Below are positions 33,811 to 45,958 of a stretch of 64,000 bases of DNA, piece after piece (the first letter of the stretch is position 1; each line of letters begins with the position of its first letter). The position numbers and the translations under genes are program-made. The notes below the pieces were generated by a model. That model did not search any database. It saw only the letters and a program-made list of their open reading frames with translations, and had not been told where the DNA came from. The DNA is from Blasia pusilla (Eukaryota; Marchantiophyta; Marchantiopsida; Blasiales), in the NCBI GenBank assembly GCA_050084515.1, contig CM114272.1, positions 38,564,001 to 38,628,000 of the forward strand, given 5' to 3'.

Positions 33811-34145
33811 GTGGCACCCACCACATTAGATTTCACTGTAGGGCGCATGATTTTGTGTGTGCACGAGGTGTTACCGACTGGAGTCATCATATTGGAGGGA
33901 CGGGATGATATGTTTAAGGATCATGTGCACAATTGGGCGCCATGCCATCTTTCAAACTTGGATGTGATAGTGGATCCAAGCTTGGCAGTAGTACCTGTAG
34001 GCTTGAGGTGTATGTTGGCGGATCTACAAGGGGTACAACCATCATGTTGGTGTGTGATGGCTGTTCTCGAGGGTGACATATCTCATGTCTGACATCCATC
34101 ATGATGTAGTTCCCACGGGACTATGACCTATGTCATGGATGTGTA
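33811..34145 (+). pseudogene. Integrase C-terminal tail with PHD finger
   Basis: After the integrase comes a conserved-looking segment, EVLPTGVIILEGRD, HVHNWAPCHLSNLD and VDPSLAVVPVGLRCM. Then in the next frame: CDGC (34053-34064), His at 34077-34079, Cys at 34086-34088 and CHGC (34131-34142). The spacing C-x2-C-x4-H-x2-C-x14-C-x2-C is that of the second half of a PHD finger; the Cys at 34009 would belong to the first half. PHD fingers bind histone H3 tails, so an intact copy could have directed integration to particular chromatin, as chromodomains do in other gypsy elements. A TGA at 34074 and a TAG near 34107 break it. Confidence 0.65.
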
Positions 34146-34206
34146 TAGGGTAGTAGATCATGTCGGGTAGATATGTGTGTGCTATTTGGAGTTAGGGAGA
34201 TCCAAT

Positions 34207-34740
34207 TGACAACTAGGAGGGCGGTTGTGTGGTCTCGATGTACGTACGGGAGTGTATTTTTTTTATGAGTGGATAGACCCGTTTGTTGGGAAGATCGGTG
34301 TCGTGTGGTCTATAGGTGTGACTGGTGATGTGGATGGTGTAGCGATGTGTATGCGTACAACAACAAGTTACGTCGAGAGCGCTATTTTTGGGGGAAGGGC
34401 TTTTTTCCTCTTCCCAAGGGTACGTATAAGAGGGGAAGAGATGGATTTCTCAAGCCATCTTTCTCATGTTCAGCCTTTGGAGCACCTTTCTTGTTAGGGT
34501 TTGGTAGGAGCTAGAGCGTTAGAGTCCGGATTCTTTCACGGTGGAGGGCAAATATGGCTCGATATGTTGATGTAGAGTGGAGTTGGTTGTGTGAACCATT
34601 TTTACTTCAATTTTGTTGCGAGGTCTTGGTATACATGCGTGAGTGTATGTTTTTTTTTGGCACTTGGATCTACCCGTTTGTTGGGAAGATTGATGTTGTG
34701 TGTTGTGTATGCGCACGACAACCTTTACAAGAGAGTTAAC
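34207..34740 (+). repeat. LTR-like sequence, partly duplicated
   Basis: An AGGAGGGCGG purine tract (polypurine-tract-like) precedes TTGTGTGGTCTCG at about 34215. Two related ends occur: GGGAAGATCGGTGTCGTGTGG...TATGCGTACAACAA (to about 34365) and GGGAAGATTGATGTTGTGTG...TATGCGCACGACAACC (to about 34730). 34380-34740 is collinear with 43460-43855 (GGGGAAGAGCC, TATATAAGAG/TACGTATAAGAG, CTCAAGCCATCTTTCTCATGTT). Exact LTR boundaries not resolved. Confidence 0.55.
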
Positions 34741-35915
34741 ATATAATATAGTACTAACACTGGCAGGACCATCATAGTGCACACTAGAAAATGGGATGGG
34801 TGTAGAGAGGGGTCAAGATGGCCCACGTACACTTACATGAGTGAGGTTTGTTTCTTCTTTTGTATTGCACTCATAGGTTGGCATGAGTTTTTGGACTTGT
34901 GGTATTTCTCATCGACAATAGGATTGTTGTTGCAATGGGATGAGTTGGATGTCTCGAGACCCATGAGAGATGGGGTAGCAAGTGATGATACATTGTGATC
35001 ATTGTCAGCATCTTGATCATTCCCATGAGAAAAGCAAAGCACGAGTAGTTGGGACCCTACTACCCATAATTCCATGTAATCCAATAATCGAGTAACCTAC
35101 ACCTAGAACGAAAGAAGGGCTTCAAGGAAACTCCATGACATGGAATTCTTGAGCCATTGTGCATCGGTAAAAAGTCTTGGGGACCCAACACTAAAGGATC
35201 CCGTCATACCCAACTAAACAAAAAATTGGAGATATGAGGTTGAAAATCCTTAATCTAAATATGGAATTAGTAAAACTAGCTCGTTTACCTGCCTACCAAA
35301 TTAAGATCATGGGAGATCACACAAACAAACACATCCATAAGATCCATACATGGAATGTGCAAACACGTGGCATCTTTAAATCGAAGATAGGAAACTCTCA
35401 TCGATATATGGAAGGGGTGAACACGTGGGATCCCTAAATGGAAGAACACATAAACGCATCGATTAAATACATCGAAAGGCTTCGTGTTAGACAACACGAT
35501 AAAGTCCATTTAGAGATGGATATTGTTCGCCAGGATCTTATTTCGACGATCCTTGGAACCACTTCCATTGTCTCGGCCATCACCGCATATTGCATGCTTG
35601 GATTGCTCTAAGGGTGTCGGCACCTCCTTTGGTCACTGTCTTTCATTCATGCTCTGTCGATCATGGTCACTTCTTACGGTCTGATATGCATTCGATTGCG
35701 CTTTCGCATCCCGGATTTTTTCGGAGAAGATCAGGAGGAAAGGGCGGAGTGAGGACAAGGACAGGTCTGAGATTTTATATTTTGCGGGCTCGTCTTGAGC
35801 TCAATTTCGGATGAGTGGAGGAGAGGCGGAGGAGTAGTCTTAGAAGAGTATTGTGTGCTTGAGAGTGGGGAAGAAATTGAGGCGGAGCCAAGGTCGTCGA
35901 GGAAGGTGAGAAGCC
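34741..35915 (+). promoter_or_regulatory. Sec61 upstream region
   Basis: No transposon coding sequence recognised. The last 100 bases are GA-rich and GC-richer (GAGGCGGAGGAGTAGTC; GGCGGAGCCAAGGTCGTCGA) and are probably the 5' untranslated region of the Sec61 alpha gene. No TATA box at a convincing distance was identified. Confidence 0.4.
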
Positions 35916-38528
35916 ATGACAGGGGGAGGTTTTAGAGTGTTGCATCTCGTGAGGCCATTCTTGTCCGTGCTACCAGAGGTGCAAGCAGCGGAAAGGAAAG
36001 TTCCATTCAGAGAGAAGGTTATGTACACGGTAGTGTCGTTGTTCATTTTCCTAGTTTGTAGTCAACTGCCTTTGTATGGCATCCACTCTGCCCCCGGATC
36101 GGACCCCTTTTATTGGATGCGAGTTATTCTGGCTTCAAACAGGGGCACAGTGATGGAGCTTGGGATCACTCCGATTGTTACATCCGGTTTGGTGATGCAG
36201 CTGCTCGCTGGCTCCAAGATCATCGAAGTTGACAACAGTGTGAAGGAGGACCGTGCTCTGTTGTAAGTTCTCCGATTACTTTTTCATTCTCCCTCCTGAG
36301 AGATGTGTCTTTCTCTTTTAGGTTGCCATAGGAACGTTTACTCGATCAACGGAAGAAGAAAGCCCTTTGTTTAGAGCTGAGATTGAAGTCGTTGTTGTAA
36401 ATGTTGGAAGTGATTTGCTTCAGTCCTTGCATGATCGACCCGATGTTGTTTTGACTAACTAAGGGCACCTAGGTTTTCTCCTTTTCTCGAATTCCCGATG
36501 ACTTGTAGCAACCCTGTGGCCTCTTCCTGTTCCCGGGTTCATTCGGTTTCGATCTTTCCAAGATGCATCAATATTCAATTCTGCCACGATCTTCTGAGGC
36601 TGCAAGGTGTTCATGCCATGTGACTACTGATTGACTTAAATTTTCTTTTCATTCAGGAACGGTGCACAGAAACTGCTGGGAGTCATGATCACAATTGGAG
36701 AAGCCGTGGCCTACGTGCTTTCTGGAATGTATGGCGAGGTTCGTGATCTGGGAGCAGGAAATGCCATCTTGATCATTATCCAGCTTTTCTTTGCTGGGAT
36801 CATTGTCATTTGCCTTGACGAATTGCTCCAGAAGGGATATGGGCTCGGCTCTGGGATCTCTCTCTTCATTGCCACAAACATCTGGTAAGCTTCGCTGCAG
36901 TGTGTAGAGATTTTGTGGCTGCTGCCTTACCTCGAGAGTTCATTGAATTGATGAATGATGGAGTTTAAAAACTGGCACTCGTGTAGGAAGTCATTCGTGC
37001 TTTGTGTATGTACAAATGGGATTTCAGTACGTCTAGGGTGTCTCTAACAATCCAGTAATACTGGTCTCAAGTTTCATGATCTGAAATATGCAACTTACAC
37101 TTCCATCCGTGGTTGTGCAGTGAGAACATCATCTGGAAAGCCTTCAGTCCCACAACTATTAACAGTGGTCGGGGTGCTGAGTTTGAGGGTGCGGTAATTG
37201 CCCTGTTCCATCTCTTGATTACAAGAACAGACAAAGTCCGAGCTCTGAAGGAGGCTTTCTATAGAACAAACTTGCCCAATGTGACAAATCTTCTTGCTAC
37301 TGTGCTGGTCTTCTTGATTGTCATCTACTTTCAAGGATTTCGCGTTGTGCTCCCAGTCCGATCAAGAAGTGCCCGCGGACAGCAGGGTTCCTATCCGATC
37401 AAGCTTTTCTATACTTCCAACATGCCTATCATTTTGCAGTCAGCCCTTGTCTCAAATCTTTACTTCATTTCACAGGTGAGTTTTTTATTACAATTATGCA
37501 ACAAGTTCTGCGTACTCATATACATACTCCCAGAATTTGCGAGACCACTCTGTTAAAGGTTCTTCAAGTTGGCAGAATTCCCCTTTTTAGGCGTATTGCT
37601 GGGAATTCAATTTGTGCTTCCATTGGAAGTTTGTACCCTTGTCACCAAATATCCTACATGGTTAGAAGGTGCTGATGCCTGGTTTCACCCCCTCTCTGCT
37701 CCAGCTTCTCCACAAAAGGTACAGCAGGTTTTTCCTTGTCCAGTTACTTGGAAAGTGGAAGGAATCTGAGTACTCACAGAATGGTCAGTTGATTCCTGTT
37801 GGAGGGATTGTGTACTACATCACTCCGCCTGCAAGGTTTGATTTCTTCCATCCAGAATTCTAATTTTGGTTTTACCTCACCAATTAATTTGAGATGCAGT
37901 TTGGATTCATTGAAGGAGAAGATTTTTTTTTTCAACATTAAACTTTTTTTTGTAACTTTTTTTGTGAATTGTGCTTTTTGATTAACTCTGGTGTGATGAT
38001 GCAGTCTCGGGGACATTGCAGCAAATCCATTCCACGCTTTGTTTTACTTGACGTTCATGTTGACTGCATGCGCACTGTTCTCGAAGACATGGATTGAGGT
38101 TTCTGGTTCGTCAGCAAGGGATGTGGCCAAGCAGCTCAAGGTAGGTCGTTTTTTTAATACACACTTAATCCACGTGCTGCATGGCTTGGTGGGTGAGTGA
38201 AACCTCAAGGGATTCAACTGTTTTGTTCGTAACTCAGATATTATTTCATCAAGCTAATTTTGAAAACCATAATTTTCTTTGCAAACAGGAACAACAAATG
38301 GTGATGCCTGGTCATCGGGAATCCAACTTGCAAAAGGAGCTGAACCGTTACATTCCAACCGCAGCTGCTTTTGGTGGAATGTGCATTGGTGCACTTACAG
38401 TGGTTGCTGACTTCATGGGTGCTATTGGATCTGGAACTGGAATCCTCCTTGCTGTGACAATCATCTACCAATACTTTGAAACATTTGACAAGGAAAGAGC
38501 TAGTGAGCTTGGGTTATTTGGATTTTGA
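35916..38528 (+). CDS. SEC61A: Protein transport protein Sec61 subunit alpha (SecY/Sec61 alpha family)
   Basis: Forms the protein-conducting channel of the endoplasmic reticulum membrane for co-translational secretion and membrane insertion. Six exons with GT-AG junctions that keep the frame: 35916-36262, 36657-36884, 37121-37475, 37705-37835, 38005-38140, 38289-38528. They total 1,437 nt and 478 residues, close to the usual length of about 475. Recognisable blocks: [18 protein letters not shown] at the N-terminus, the plug region [44 protein letters not shown], the large cytosolic loop [40 protein letters not shown], and the C-terminal [12 protein letters not shown]. About ten hydrophobic segments are visible. 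The start ATG gives MTGGGF, one residue longer than the common MGGGF start. No stops or frameshifts; introns lack the palindromes of the neighbouring MULEs. It reads as a functional host gene. Confidence 0.96.
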
Positions 38529-39674
38529 GACCTTTAGTTTTATGAAATTTTGGTTAAGGCTTTTGAGATAGAGTCTTATACAACAGAAATCACTCATATT
38601 CATATTCAGTAGATGTCTTTAGTTAAGGTCACTTATTCAACATGTTTTTGGGGGCAAGCGACAGAAGTGTTGCATGCAACCCCTATCAATTTGTCTGGCT
38701 GAAGTTCTCATCCTACCTTTGCGAATCATATACTTGTCCAGTTGTGTCTGTCCCAATTGAAAGAGGTAAGGGATTCTGTGGCCCATCATTTTTTTATTGA
38801 GTTTACTTGGATCCCAAACTTTCAGCATCTACTCGTGATGTGGAGAGCGGGCAGCATACCATCCCGACCTACATCTCGAGAGTGACCCAACTCAGGAACC
38901 TAAATGCCACCTAGCACAAGGTTCCCTAGAGAACGGTTGCAAACAAGTTACCTTTACACTGCCAGCTTTCGGTCACTGCCCAGGAGTCGAGAGGGTCTTA
39001 CTCTTTATTGGGCTGGGTAAAATCACGTTAAATGCCGTAATGTGTCTGTCAGAATTTTCCACAGATGCTATAGGCAGCTTCTTGAATTGTTTAATACTTT
39101 GACATTGTACACTAAAATGCTAAGTCTAAACCTCTTATCCACACATACACTACTCATACAAGCTTGCAAGATGAGACTAGGATTGGCAGTTGTAAGACTC
39201 GAAGGTCTTTGCACCGCCTAACCTTCTAAAAGAAGAGTGAAGGGCCTAACCATCTAAGCAAGTAGCAAAGGAGGGTTGAAACACGAAAGTATCACTTCAA
39301 TTGGCAATTTTGAACCACCAGGTTGGTGAGGGGGGAGTGAGGGCAGCCATGAGCATGAAGACTATCTAGACATGGAAGTATAGCCAGCCATGAGCAGGAA
39401 AAATAAGATTTAGTCAAACACATCGACCTATATCATGTAAAACAAGATTTAGTCATGAACACATCAATCTATATCATTATTGGAGAGTGCCTCTTCATTT
39501 TCTAAACAACTCTATTTAATAATTGATATTTTCAGCCGATCGGATTGTTTGTTTTATGAATCAAGAAGATTGCACGAAATTAATTTAATTGGCACGTGAG
39601 ATTCTCGAGAGTTGGTTATGGGAGGTAATGTAAATCTATGAATTACCATTGCATGGATTTACACTAGTATACTA
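38529..39674 (+). other. Sec61 3' untranslated region and intergenic DNA
   Basis: The first few hundred bases after the stop are T-rich and probably untranslated sequence. No polyadenylation site could be fixed. No gene seen up to the Helitron end at 39675. Confidence 0.4.
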
Positions 39675-40425
39675 CTAGTAAGGTACCCGTGATGCACGTG
39701 TAGCAAAATTTTATTAGTGAAGAATCTCTTTCCATACAATATTGCACTTGCAACAATCTCTTTTAGTTGGTGGTGTACCATTTCCTATTAAAATGTGGAT
39801 GACCTATTCTAGATAATGCTACATATAATTGACCGTGAAAAAATACTCGAATAGGCAAATAAATGCCAACCTTTTGTAATATTTGGCCCTTAGACTTATT
39901 AATAGTAATAGCAAAAGCTGGGGGAATAGGGAATTAAAATCTATGTAGATCAAAAGATAAACTGAATTCAGATGCAATCAATGGGATATGTGAAATGAGA
40001 ACTCGATCCCCAATGTTTTTCCCTGTGATAATTTCTGCATCTAAGTAATAAAGCATAAATCCTTGAATCACTAATCGAGTACTATTTACTTGTCCCTTTG
40101 AACCATTCATATTTCGTAAAAGCATGATCGGTGGAACAATCTTCAAACGTAAATGATGAGGAGGTAGACCTGAAGGCAAGCATGTGTTCAAGAATTCTGT
40201 GGGATATATAGGTCTCATTCCCTCGTTTGGAATAGAGTCAATGTTGAGGTAAATATGCTTTTGTAGAAAACGTGAGAAATATGTAAGTAGATATTTTCCA
40301 TGTGCACACTTTTGGCAAGAATTCAAAAAAAAGATCCCTTTTGGGACAAAAAATACTGCCTCTCTAGGGAATTGCGACATACCTTGGGCATTTATATCGT
40401 CAACATCTCTATTTCTAGCTCTCAA
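39675..40425 (-). pseudogene. Helitron helicase C-terminal part with 3' terminus
   Basis: Minus-strand reading from 40425: YLNIDSIPNEGMRPIYPTEF, LPSGLPPHHLRLKIVPPIML, LRNMNGSKGQVNSTRLV and EIITGKNIGDRVLISHIPL, the conserved C-terminal third of Pif1-type Helitron helicases. After a frameshift near 39935 it continues [17 protein letters not shown] and [16 protein letters not shown], the motif V/VI region. About 110 bases beyond, the minus strand reads CACGTGCATCACGGGTACC then CTAG at 39678-39675 followed by T, which fits a Helitron 3' end (short hairpin, CTRR, inserted before T). The 5' part is missing. Confidence 0.75.
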
Positions 40426-41055
40426 AAGCGTTTATCTCTCAAGAAGTTAATGTCCAAAAATTGGCGAGGATCACTTTCATAAATAATATCAATAAGATCA
40501 CTAACTGTCTTACTTTAAGTTACAATTTCATTAGGTAATTATTTAAAATCATCTCATAAGTATGAGTGTAAAGATATATCACCCTCTCCCACCTCCAATA
40601 ATCAGTTGGAAAATGCTTTTTGTTGAACAAGCTTTTGACCTTCTAACCTTTGAACTCTCATATTTGTTGCCAATTTCATCACTCTTACATAAGACCAAAG
40701 GATTGATTTTTTTTAAGTGGCTTGGATAATTGTATGGCGGCCGCCATGACAAATTACGAGCAAAACTTGACAAAAATTATCACCAAATACTTGAGTTTAA
40801 CGTGTCGTGCGTATACACAACATACATCGTTGCCACCGAATACAAACACAAAGACATAAGATATCATACTCACTCATGGCATCTAAATATCAAGACGACC
40901 GTGAACCAAAATATCTCCAATAAATCTAGATCACTCAAAAGCTCTTATACAAACTCAATCTATCCTAAAAGAGGGGACAAGCTCCTCAATCTTGCAAAGA
41001 ATCGAAGCTTTCAAGAATATGATATAAAAAAAATTGAGGTTACAAAAGGTTGTTG
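40426..41055 (+). other. No clear gene
   Basis: AT-rich. The right part (from about 40960, LLNLAKNRSFQEYDIKKIE) may be decayed gag of the copia element that follows, but it has no diagnostic motif. Confidence 0.35.
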
Positions 41056-42230
41056 ATGAAATAAGTGGTTGCCATACTATATGCAAAACTAGGAGAATAT
41101 GAGATAAATTCTTGGATAGCAACCGAAGAGTTTTACACACACGCAGAACATTCCACTAAGTCAAAGAGTGAAGATGCATGGGTGCTCAATAGTGGAGCAT
41201 CTAGGTATATGACCAATCATAAGGATTGGTATAGCTCCTTACAGCCTCTACATGAACCTATATATCGTTGGTACTGTTGGGAATAATTCAAAGTGCCTTG
41301 TAGAAGGGAAAGGCACAATTTATTTGGTCTCAAAAAAAGGAGATGAAAAGAAGTTAACTGATGTACTATACGTACCACAGTTGAAGTGCAATTTTCTTTC
41401 AATAGCAGTATTATGTGATTGCAACTTGGAAGTTCGTTTCAAGAAATCTGGAGCAGTCATTGAGGATGTCGATGGGAAAGTAGTGGATGAAGGTATACGT
41501 TGTGGAAATATCTACGAGTTGTATGCTTTCATGATAAGTATAGGTATCGATCTTGGTAGCAGTAAGTATGGCATGAAAGATTTGGTCACCTAAGCTTTCC
41601 CTTACTGAGTAAGATGCAGAAATCTGGCATGGTCGCTGATTTACCAATAATTTCTAGAGTGTCGGATACATGTGAAGCTTGTATGATGGGCAAGCAACAC
41701 CGACAACCATTTCCACAAGAGTTCAACAATAGAGCAAAGGCTCCTCTAGAGTTGATACACGCGACCTATGTGGTAAAATGCGAACAATGGCATTAGGTGG
41801 TTCTTCCTACTTATTTTTAGTTATCGATAATTAAGTAGGAAGATGTGGGTGTATTTCCTTCGTGATAAGGCAAGTGCTTTTGGAAAATTTAAAGTATGGC
41901 ACAAGCTGGTTGAGAATGAGATAGGAAAGAAGGTGTAGAAGCTTCGCACCGATCGAGGAGGAGAATTCTTATCAATAGAATTCAACAAATATTTGGGAAA
42001 GCATGGAATCAAGAGACAATTAACCACAACACATACACCACAACAAAATGGAGTTGTTGGAAAAAGTGTCAAAACTTTACATTGGTGGAGATGGAAAGAT
42101 GTATGATGAAAGCAAAAGGGTTGACAGAAGGATTTTGGACTGAAACTATTAATACTGTCATTTACATTGTAAATAGAAGTGCTACCAAGTCAGTGCAAGG
42201 CATGACTCCTCATCAAGGTGGCCAGGTTCA
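41056..42230 (+). pseudogene. Ty1/copia protease and integrase remnant
   Basis: Order typical of copia pol: a protease site, EDAWVLNSGASRYMTNHKDW (the usual DSGA is NSGA here); GKGTIYLVSKKGD, TDVLYVPQLKCNFLSI and GNIYELYAF; the integrase zinc-binding end with LSKMQKSGMVADLP and CEACMMGKQHRQPFP; then a core fragment (ELIHATYV, later MVEMERCMMKAKGLTEGFW, TINTVIYIVNRSATKSVQGMTP). Stops and shifts break it (near 41052, 41591, 41794, 41833). Homology stops near 42220, before any reverse transcriptase. Confidence 0.8.
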
Positions 42231-42939
42231 AACCCTGCCAAGGACATTACAGGAATTTCCAAGTTGAAGGTGTGCAAATGAGAGTGGAAAATGGAGAGAA
42301 AAAGAGAGTTGAAAAGCAGCATGCTTCTATGTAGTGGGAAACGGAAAAGAAAATTTCCGCGAATATTTTCAAGCCGCCAAAAATTGGCCGCCTGCAAACA
42401 CAAGTCTCAGAAATGCACCGATGGAATTATAAAAAATTCACAAATTTACCCTTAAAAAATTTATCTCAGAAATTAGCTGCCTCAAATTTTTTTTAGCTCC
42501 TCCTACTGGAACCCTAAACGAATTTCTGACTGTACGTCAAAGGTCCCGGATATCTACGGGTTGCCAAGAAAAAATTGCCCGGACCTTGGATGGGACCCAC
42601 AACCGCATGATTCTCAAGAAACACTGACCATGGCCACTATGGTGGGGCCCCATCCCGTGTGGTGTCTCTTCAACACATACAAGAGAATGAAGTGAAGCCG
42701 CAATAAAAAGCGGGTGATGTATGGAAGAGGGGATTCCAAGAGTTGGAGTGTGTGGAGGTCACAATTAGCACGGAAAAATAATCTCTCTATCGACTAAATT
42801 CACCACACTAAAGATAATATCAGTTACATCTAGACAGTCATGATTACCACTAAGTGGGCCTCTAGCGAGGGTATCTCCCACAACCTGAGCCTGTCGTAAA
42901 AGACCGGGTACATTGCAGAGCTATGGAGATTCATCGCCC
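42231..42939. other. No gene recognised
   Basis: Contains neither the rest of the copia element nor recognisable coding sequence. Confidence 0.4.
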
Positions 42940-43225
42940 ATAATTAAGAATCGCAATAGCTAAGGACAATCCATTTCTCGATTGGAGCTTATGAGCGCAA
43001 TCCATATGGAACGAGTCAAACCTCTCCCCCATAACCCCATACATCTCTATGGCTAGGGGAAAGAATTGATGTCCATCATGAAGTCAACTATACATATGGG
43101 TCTTCTTCGGGGCCACCGCTCCTTGTAGCAATCTCTCTTGTGCCATCACATGGGCTCGCACAATCTCTCGCATAGGATTCGTCACTACAATATACGCCGC
43201 CACCACCTCAACCTCTTGCATCATA
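42940..43225 (-). pseudogene. Possible retroelement ORF2 C-terminal remnant (minus strand)
   Basis: The minus-strand reading is unusually protein-like across several frames: YMMQEVEVVAAYIVVTNPMR, IVRAHVMAQERLLQGAV, then FFPLAIEMYGVMGERFDSFH and LAIAILNYGR. The FFPLAIExYG...RFDSF pattern is one I associate with C-terminal ends of some plant LINE-type ORFs, but there is no catalytic motif here. The LINE piece at 44049 is on the other strand, so they are not one element. Confidence 0.3.
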
Positions 43226-43359
43226 TAAAGATTATGTCACATCTGAGTAGCCGATAGGCCGAGATCTATCGTTGATAGGGCGTAGGAACCAGCGGACTAT
43301 CTTGAGTGTAACTTTGTCCCACAGTGTCGGATGAGGTTGAGGATAGGTCCATTGTGTCA

Positions 43360-43860
43360 GGAACGTCGTTTCTGACGACTTTCATGTTGAGGTCTTTTAC
43401 AACCGGGTGACTTGTTGACCAGGTCACCCCCTGGTAACTTTTAACTGTGCTTGAATGAGTTACCAAGGAAAGGGCTATTTTTAGGGGAAGAGCCTTTTGG
43501 CTCTTCCCAACCCTATATAAGAGAGGAAGATGGCTTTCCTAAGCCATCTTTCTCATGTTGGGCCGTTGGAGCACCTCCCTTGTATGTGTGTGAGCTAGGA
43601 CTAGGGTGCTAGCGTCCGGATTCCTTGATAGCACAGGGTGGACGAGGCTCGATATGCCGATGTAGATTGAGGAGTGGAGTTTTAGGCGGGTGTGCGTTTT
43701 ACTACTCTTTATTTTTGTTGTGTGATCTCTATGTATATGTATGAGTTGATTTTTGTACATGTGTGGATCGACGCGTGTGTGGGGAAGATCGGTGTTGTGT
43801 GGTGTAGATGTGACCAGCAATGTATGTTGTGTAGCGATATGTATGCGCACGACAATTAGC
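43360..43860 (+). repeat. Solo LTR-like sequence
   Basis: Collinear with 34380-34740: GGGGAAGAGCC, a TATA box in CCTATATAAGAGAGGAAG (about 43512-43520), CTAAGCCATCTTTCTCATGTT, GTCCGGATTC, CGATATG, GGGGAAGATCGGTGTTGTGTGG, and a TATGCGCACGACAAT end. No coding sequence. Left boundary is uncertain. Confidence 0.55.
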
Positions 43861-43885
43861 ACGAATAAGGGAGTCCCTCATGGAT

Positions 43886-44427
<542 letters not shown>

Positions 44428-44635
44428 ACCGTCCAGCACGGACTTCCCGATTACCCACAACGCGTCCCAGAACGACCATTCGCGTAGCCAGTGGGAGATC
44501 ACTGGATTGGACACACCCAGAGGATGGTGTGCCGCCCTCTTCTGGGCCTCTGTGCCCTCAAGACTGATTTTCATTAGTCGGATCCTCCTAAACTCGCTTA
44601 TGCCGGACAACGCAAACCGATGCACGCGCTCAGAA
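44428..44635 (-). pseudogene. Short inverted piece of MULE cargo gene 1
   Basis: Plus strand matches copy B 14174-14360 in the same orientation (ACGACCATTCGCGTAGCCA, GGATGGTGTGCCGCCCTCTTC, CGCAAACCGATGCACGCG), so the gene runs leftward here. At about 44636 the homology flips to the opposite orientation at B coordinate about 14148. Marks a rearrangement junction. Confidence 0.7.
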
Positions 44636-45958
44636 GATTAGAGCCCATTCCGCCGGAAGCAAACCTTGAAAGTTCTGGAGATTTCGAGGTTTGGCTCGAC
44701 CACATCTGGGACAAGCCAACCAAAAACCCTGGATTCAAGACCATGTTCAAGGTTTGCGTCCTCCCTCAGGCAGAGCTTGATGAAGAAGTAGAGGGGAACA
44801 AACGGGATCAAGCGAAGAAGAAGCGAGATCTACAGGAGCAGACGGCCGATTCTGTTCGACTAAAAGCTACCCAACGGATGGTCTTCAGGTACCTCGTCCA
44901 GTGTAAGAACGCAGGTACGTGGGGAAAATTACATGTCGCCTTGAAATTGTGGGCTTCGCCGGCGGATGCAGAGACATTCTCCATATGCGACATGGAGATG
45001 GAGCAAAGACATGTCCGATTGGAAGGTGGAGAATTGCCCCATTTGGCTCGACTTCAATGACCTCAAGACATCACCGATAAGGATTTACAAGTGCTTCATG
45101 ATGCACGGTGGCCTCAGACAAGACGACATCCCCAATTTCGTCCACCAAGACTTCTTTGGAGGAGATCAAGAAAAGCAGGCCCACGAGACAGTGAGTTGGC
45201 TTCCAAGGTCCATGACCAAAGACAAATCCACAGCGGGTCTCAAAGGCAAGGCGAGGGGAGGGAAAATTCAGAGGCCGAGTCTTCCCAAAGAGAGGTGAAG
45301 ATTCAAGGCCGAGGCGGAATCGTCGGGCGGCGGGGAGAGAGGGTCGGACCAGGTTCTCGGCGAAAAAACCCCACCATAGTCCGACGAGGTCATAGAGACC
45401 CGGCGTCCCGCAGACTCGGGAGAAGCGGAAGCGAGAGGTGCCAGGGTTGTCCCAAGGAGAATCTGATCCATCATCCTTGGGAAGATCTGAGACAAACAAC
45501 GACCGGACAAGTGTCCTCCTTGATTCACTCCTTTCTTGGATGAGTGAAGAGCTTGATTCTCAAGCGTCGACACCGACCATCGATAAATTGACAACGTTGG
45601 GGACGGAAGCTCCAACGAAACGGGCATCTTTGCTCGGGCGGTGAATGGAGTGGTCGAAGAGGTTGCGGTGAATCTCTTGATCACTGATCTGCCCTCGGGG
45701 TTGCGACTTTGGGGCGAGAATCCGTCGGGCGAGGTACCTGAGTGGAATGTGCCGCTCTCTTATGACCAGATTGCGCTATTGTTCTCCTTTGCAGACGTCT
45801 ATCTGAGTGATAGGGGCTGCTTCTTGGTGTTGACTGGAGGGAGCGAGGACGAGCTCTTCAACCTCCACTGCGTTAAGAGGTCGCTAAAGTGGAGGACGGC
45901 GCAATCGTGGATCATCAAAAACGAGTACCCACTCCGATCCGCGACGAGTCAGATTCGG
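44636..45958 (+). pseudogene. Cargo gene 1 exon d, copy D: methyltransferase motif IV half
   Basis: Reads LEPIPPEANLESSGDFEVWL, FKTMFKVCVLPQAELDEE, then the charged linker (frameshifted near 45050-45540), and 45641-45958 with VAVNLLITDLPSGLRLWG, WNVPLSYDQIALLFSFA and DRGCFLVLTGG. The motif IV tetrad is DLPS against NLPS in copy B. The exon ends at a normal donor, CGG|GTAAGG (45958/45959), which shows the ancestral splice site that copy B has lost. Confidence 0.65.

Noticed and set aside
34053-34142. Possibility that the Cys/His pattern is a gag-type zinc knuckle
   Set aside because: Knuckles are CX2CX4HX4C. The spacing here, C-x2-C-x4-H-x2-C-x14-C-x2-C, and the position after integrase fit a PHD finger.
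42218-42246. A tRNA B-box-like sequence (GGTTCAAACCC) with a nearly paired T-arm, suggesting a tRNA gene or SINE
   Set aside because: The arm has one mismatch, and no A-box, anticodon arm or acceptor stem is found at the right distance.
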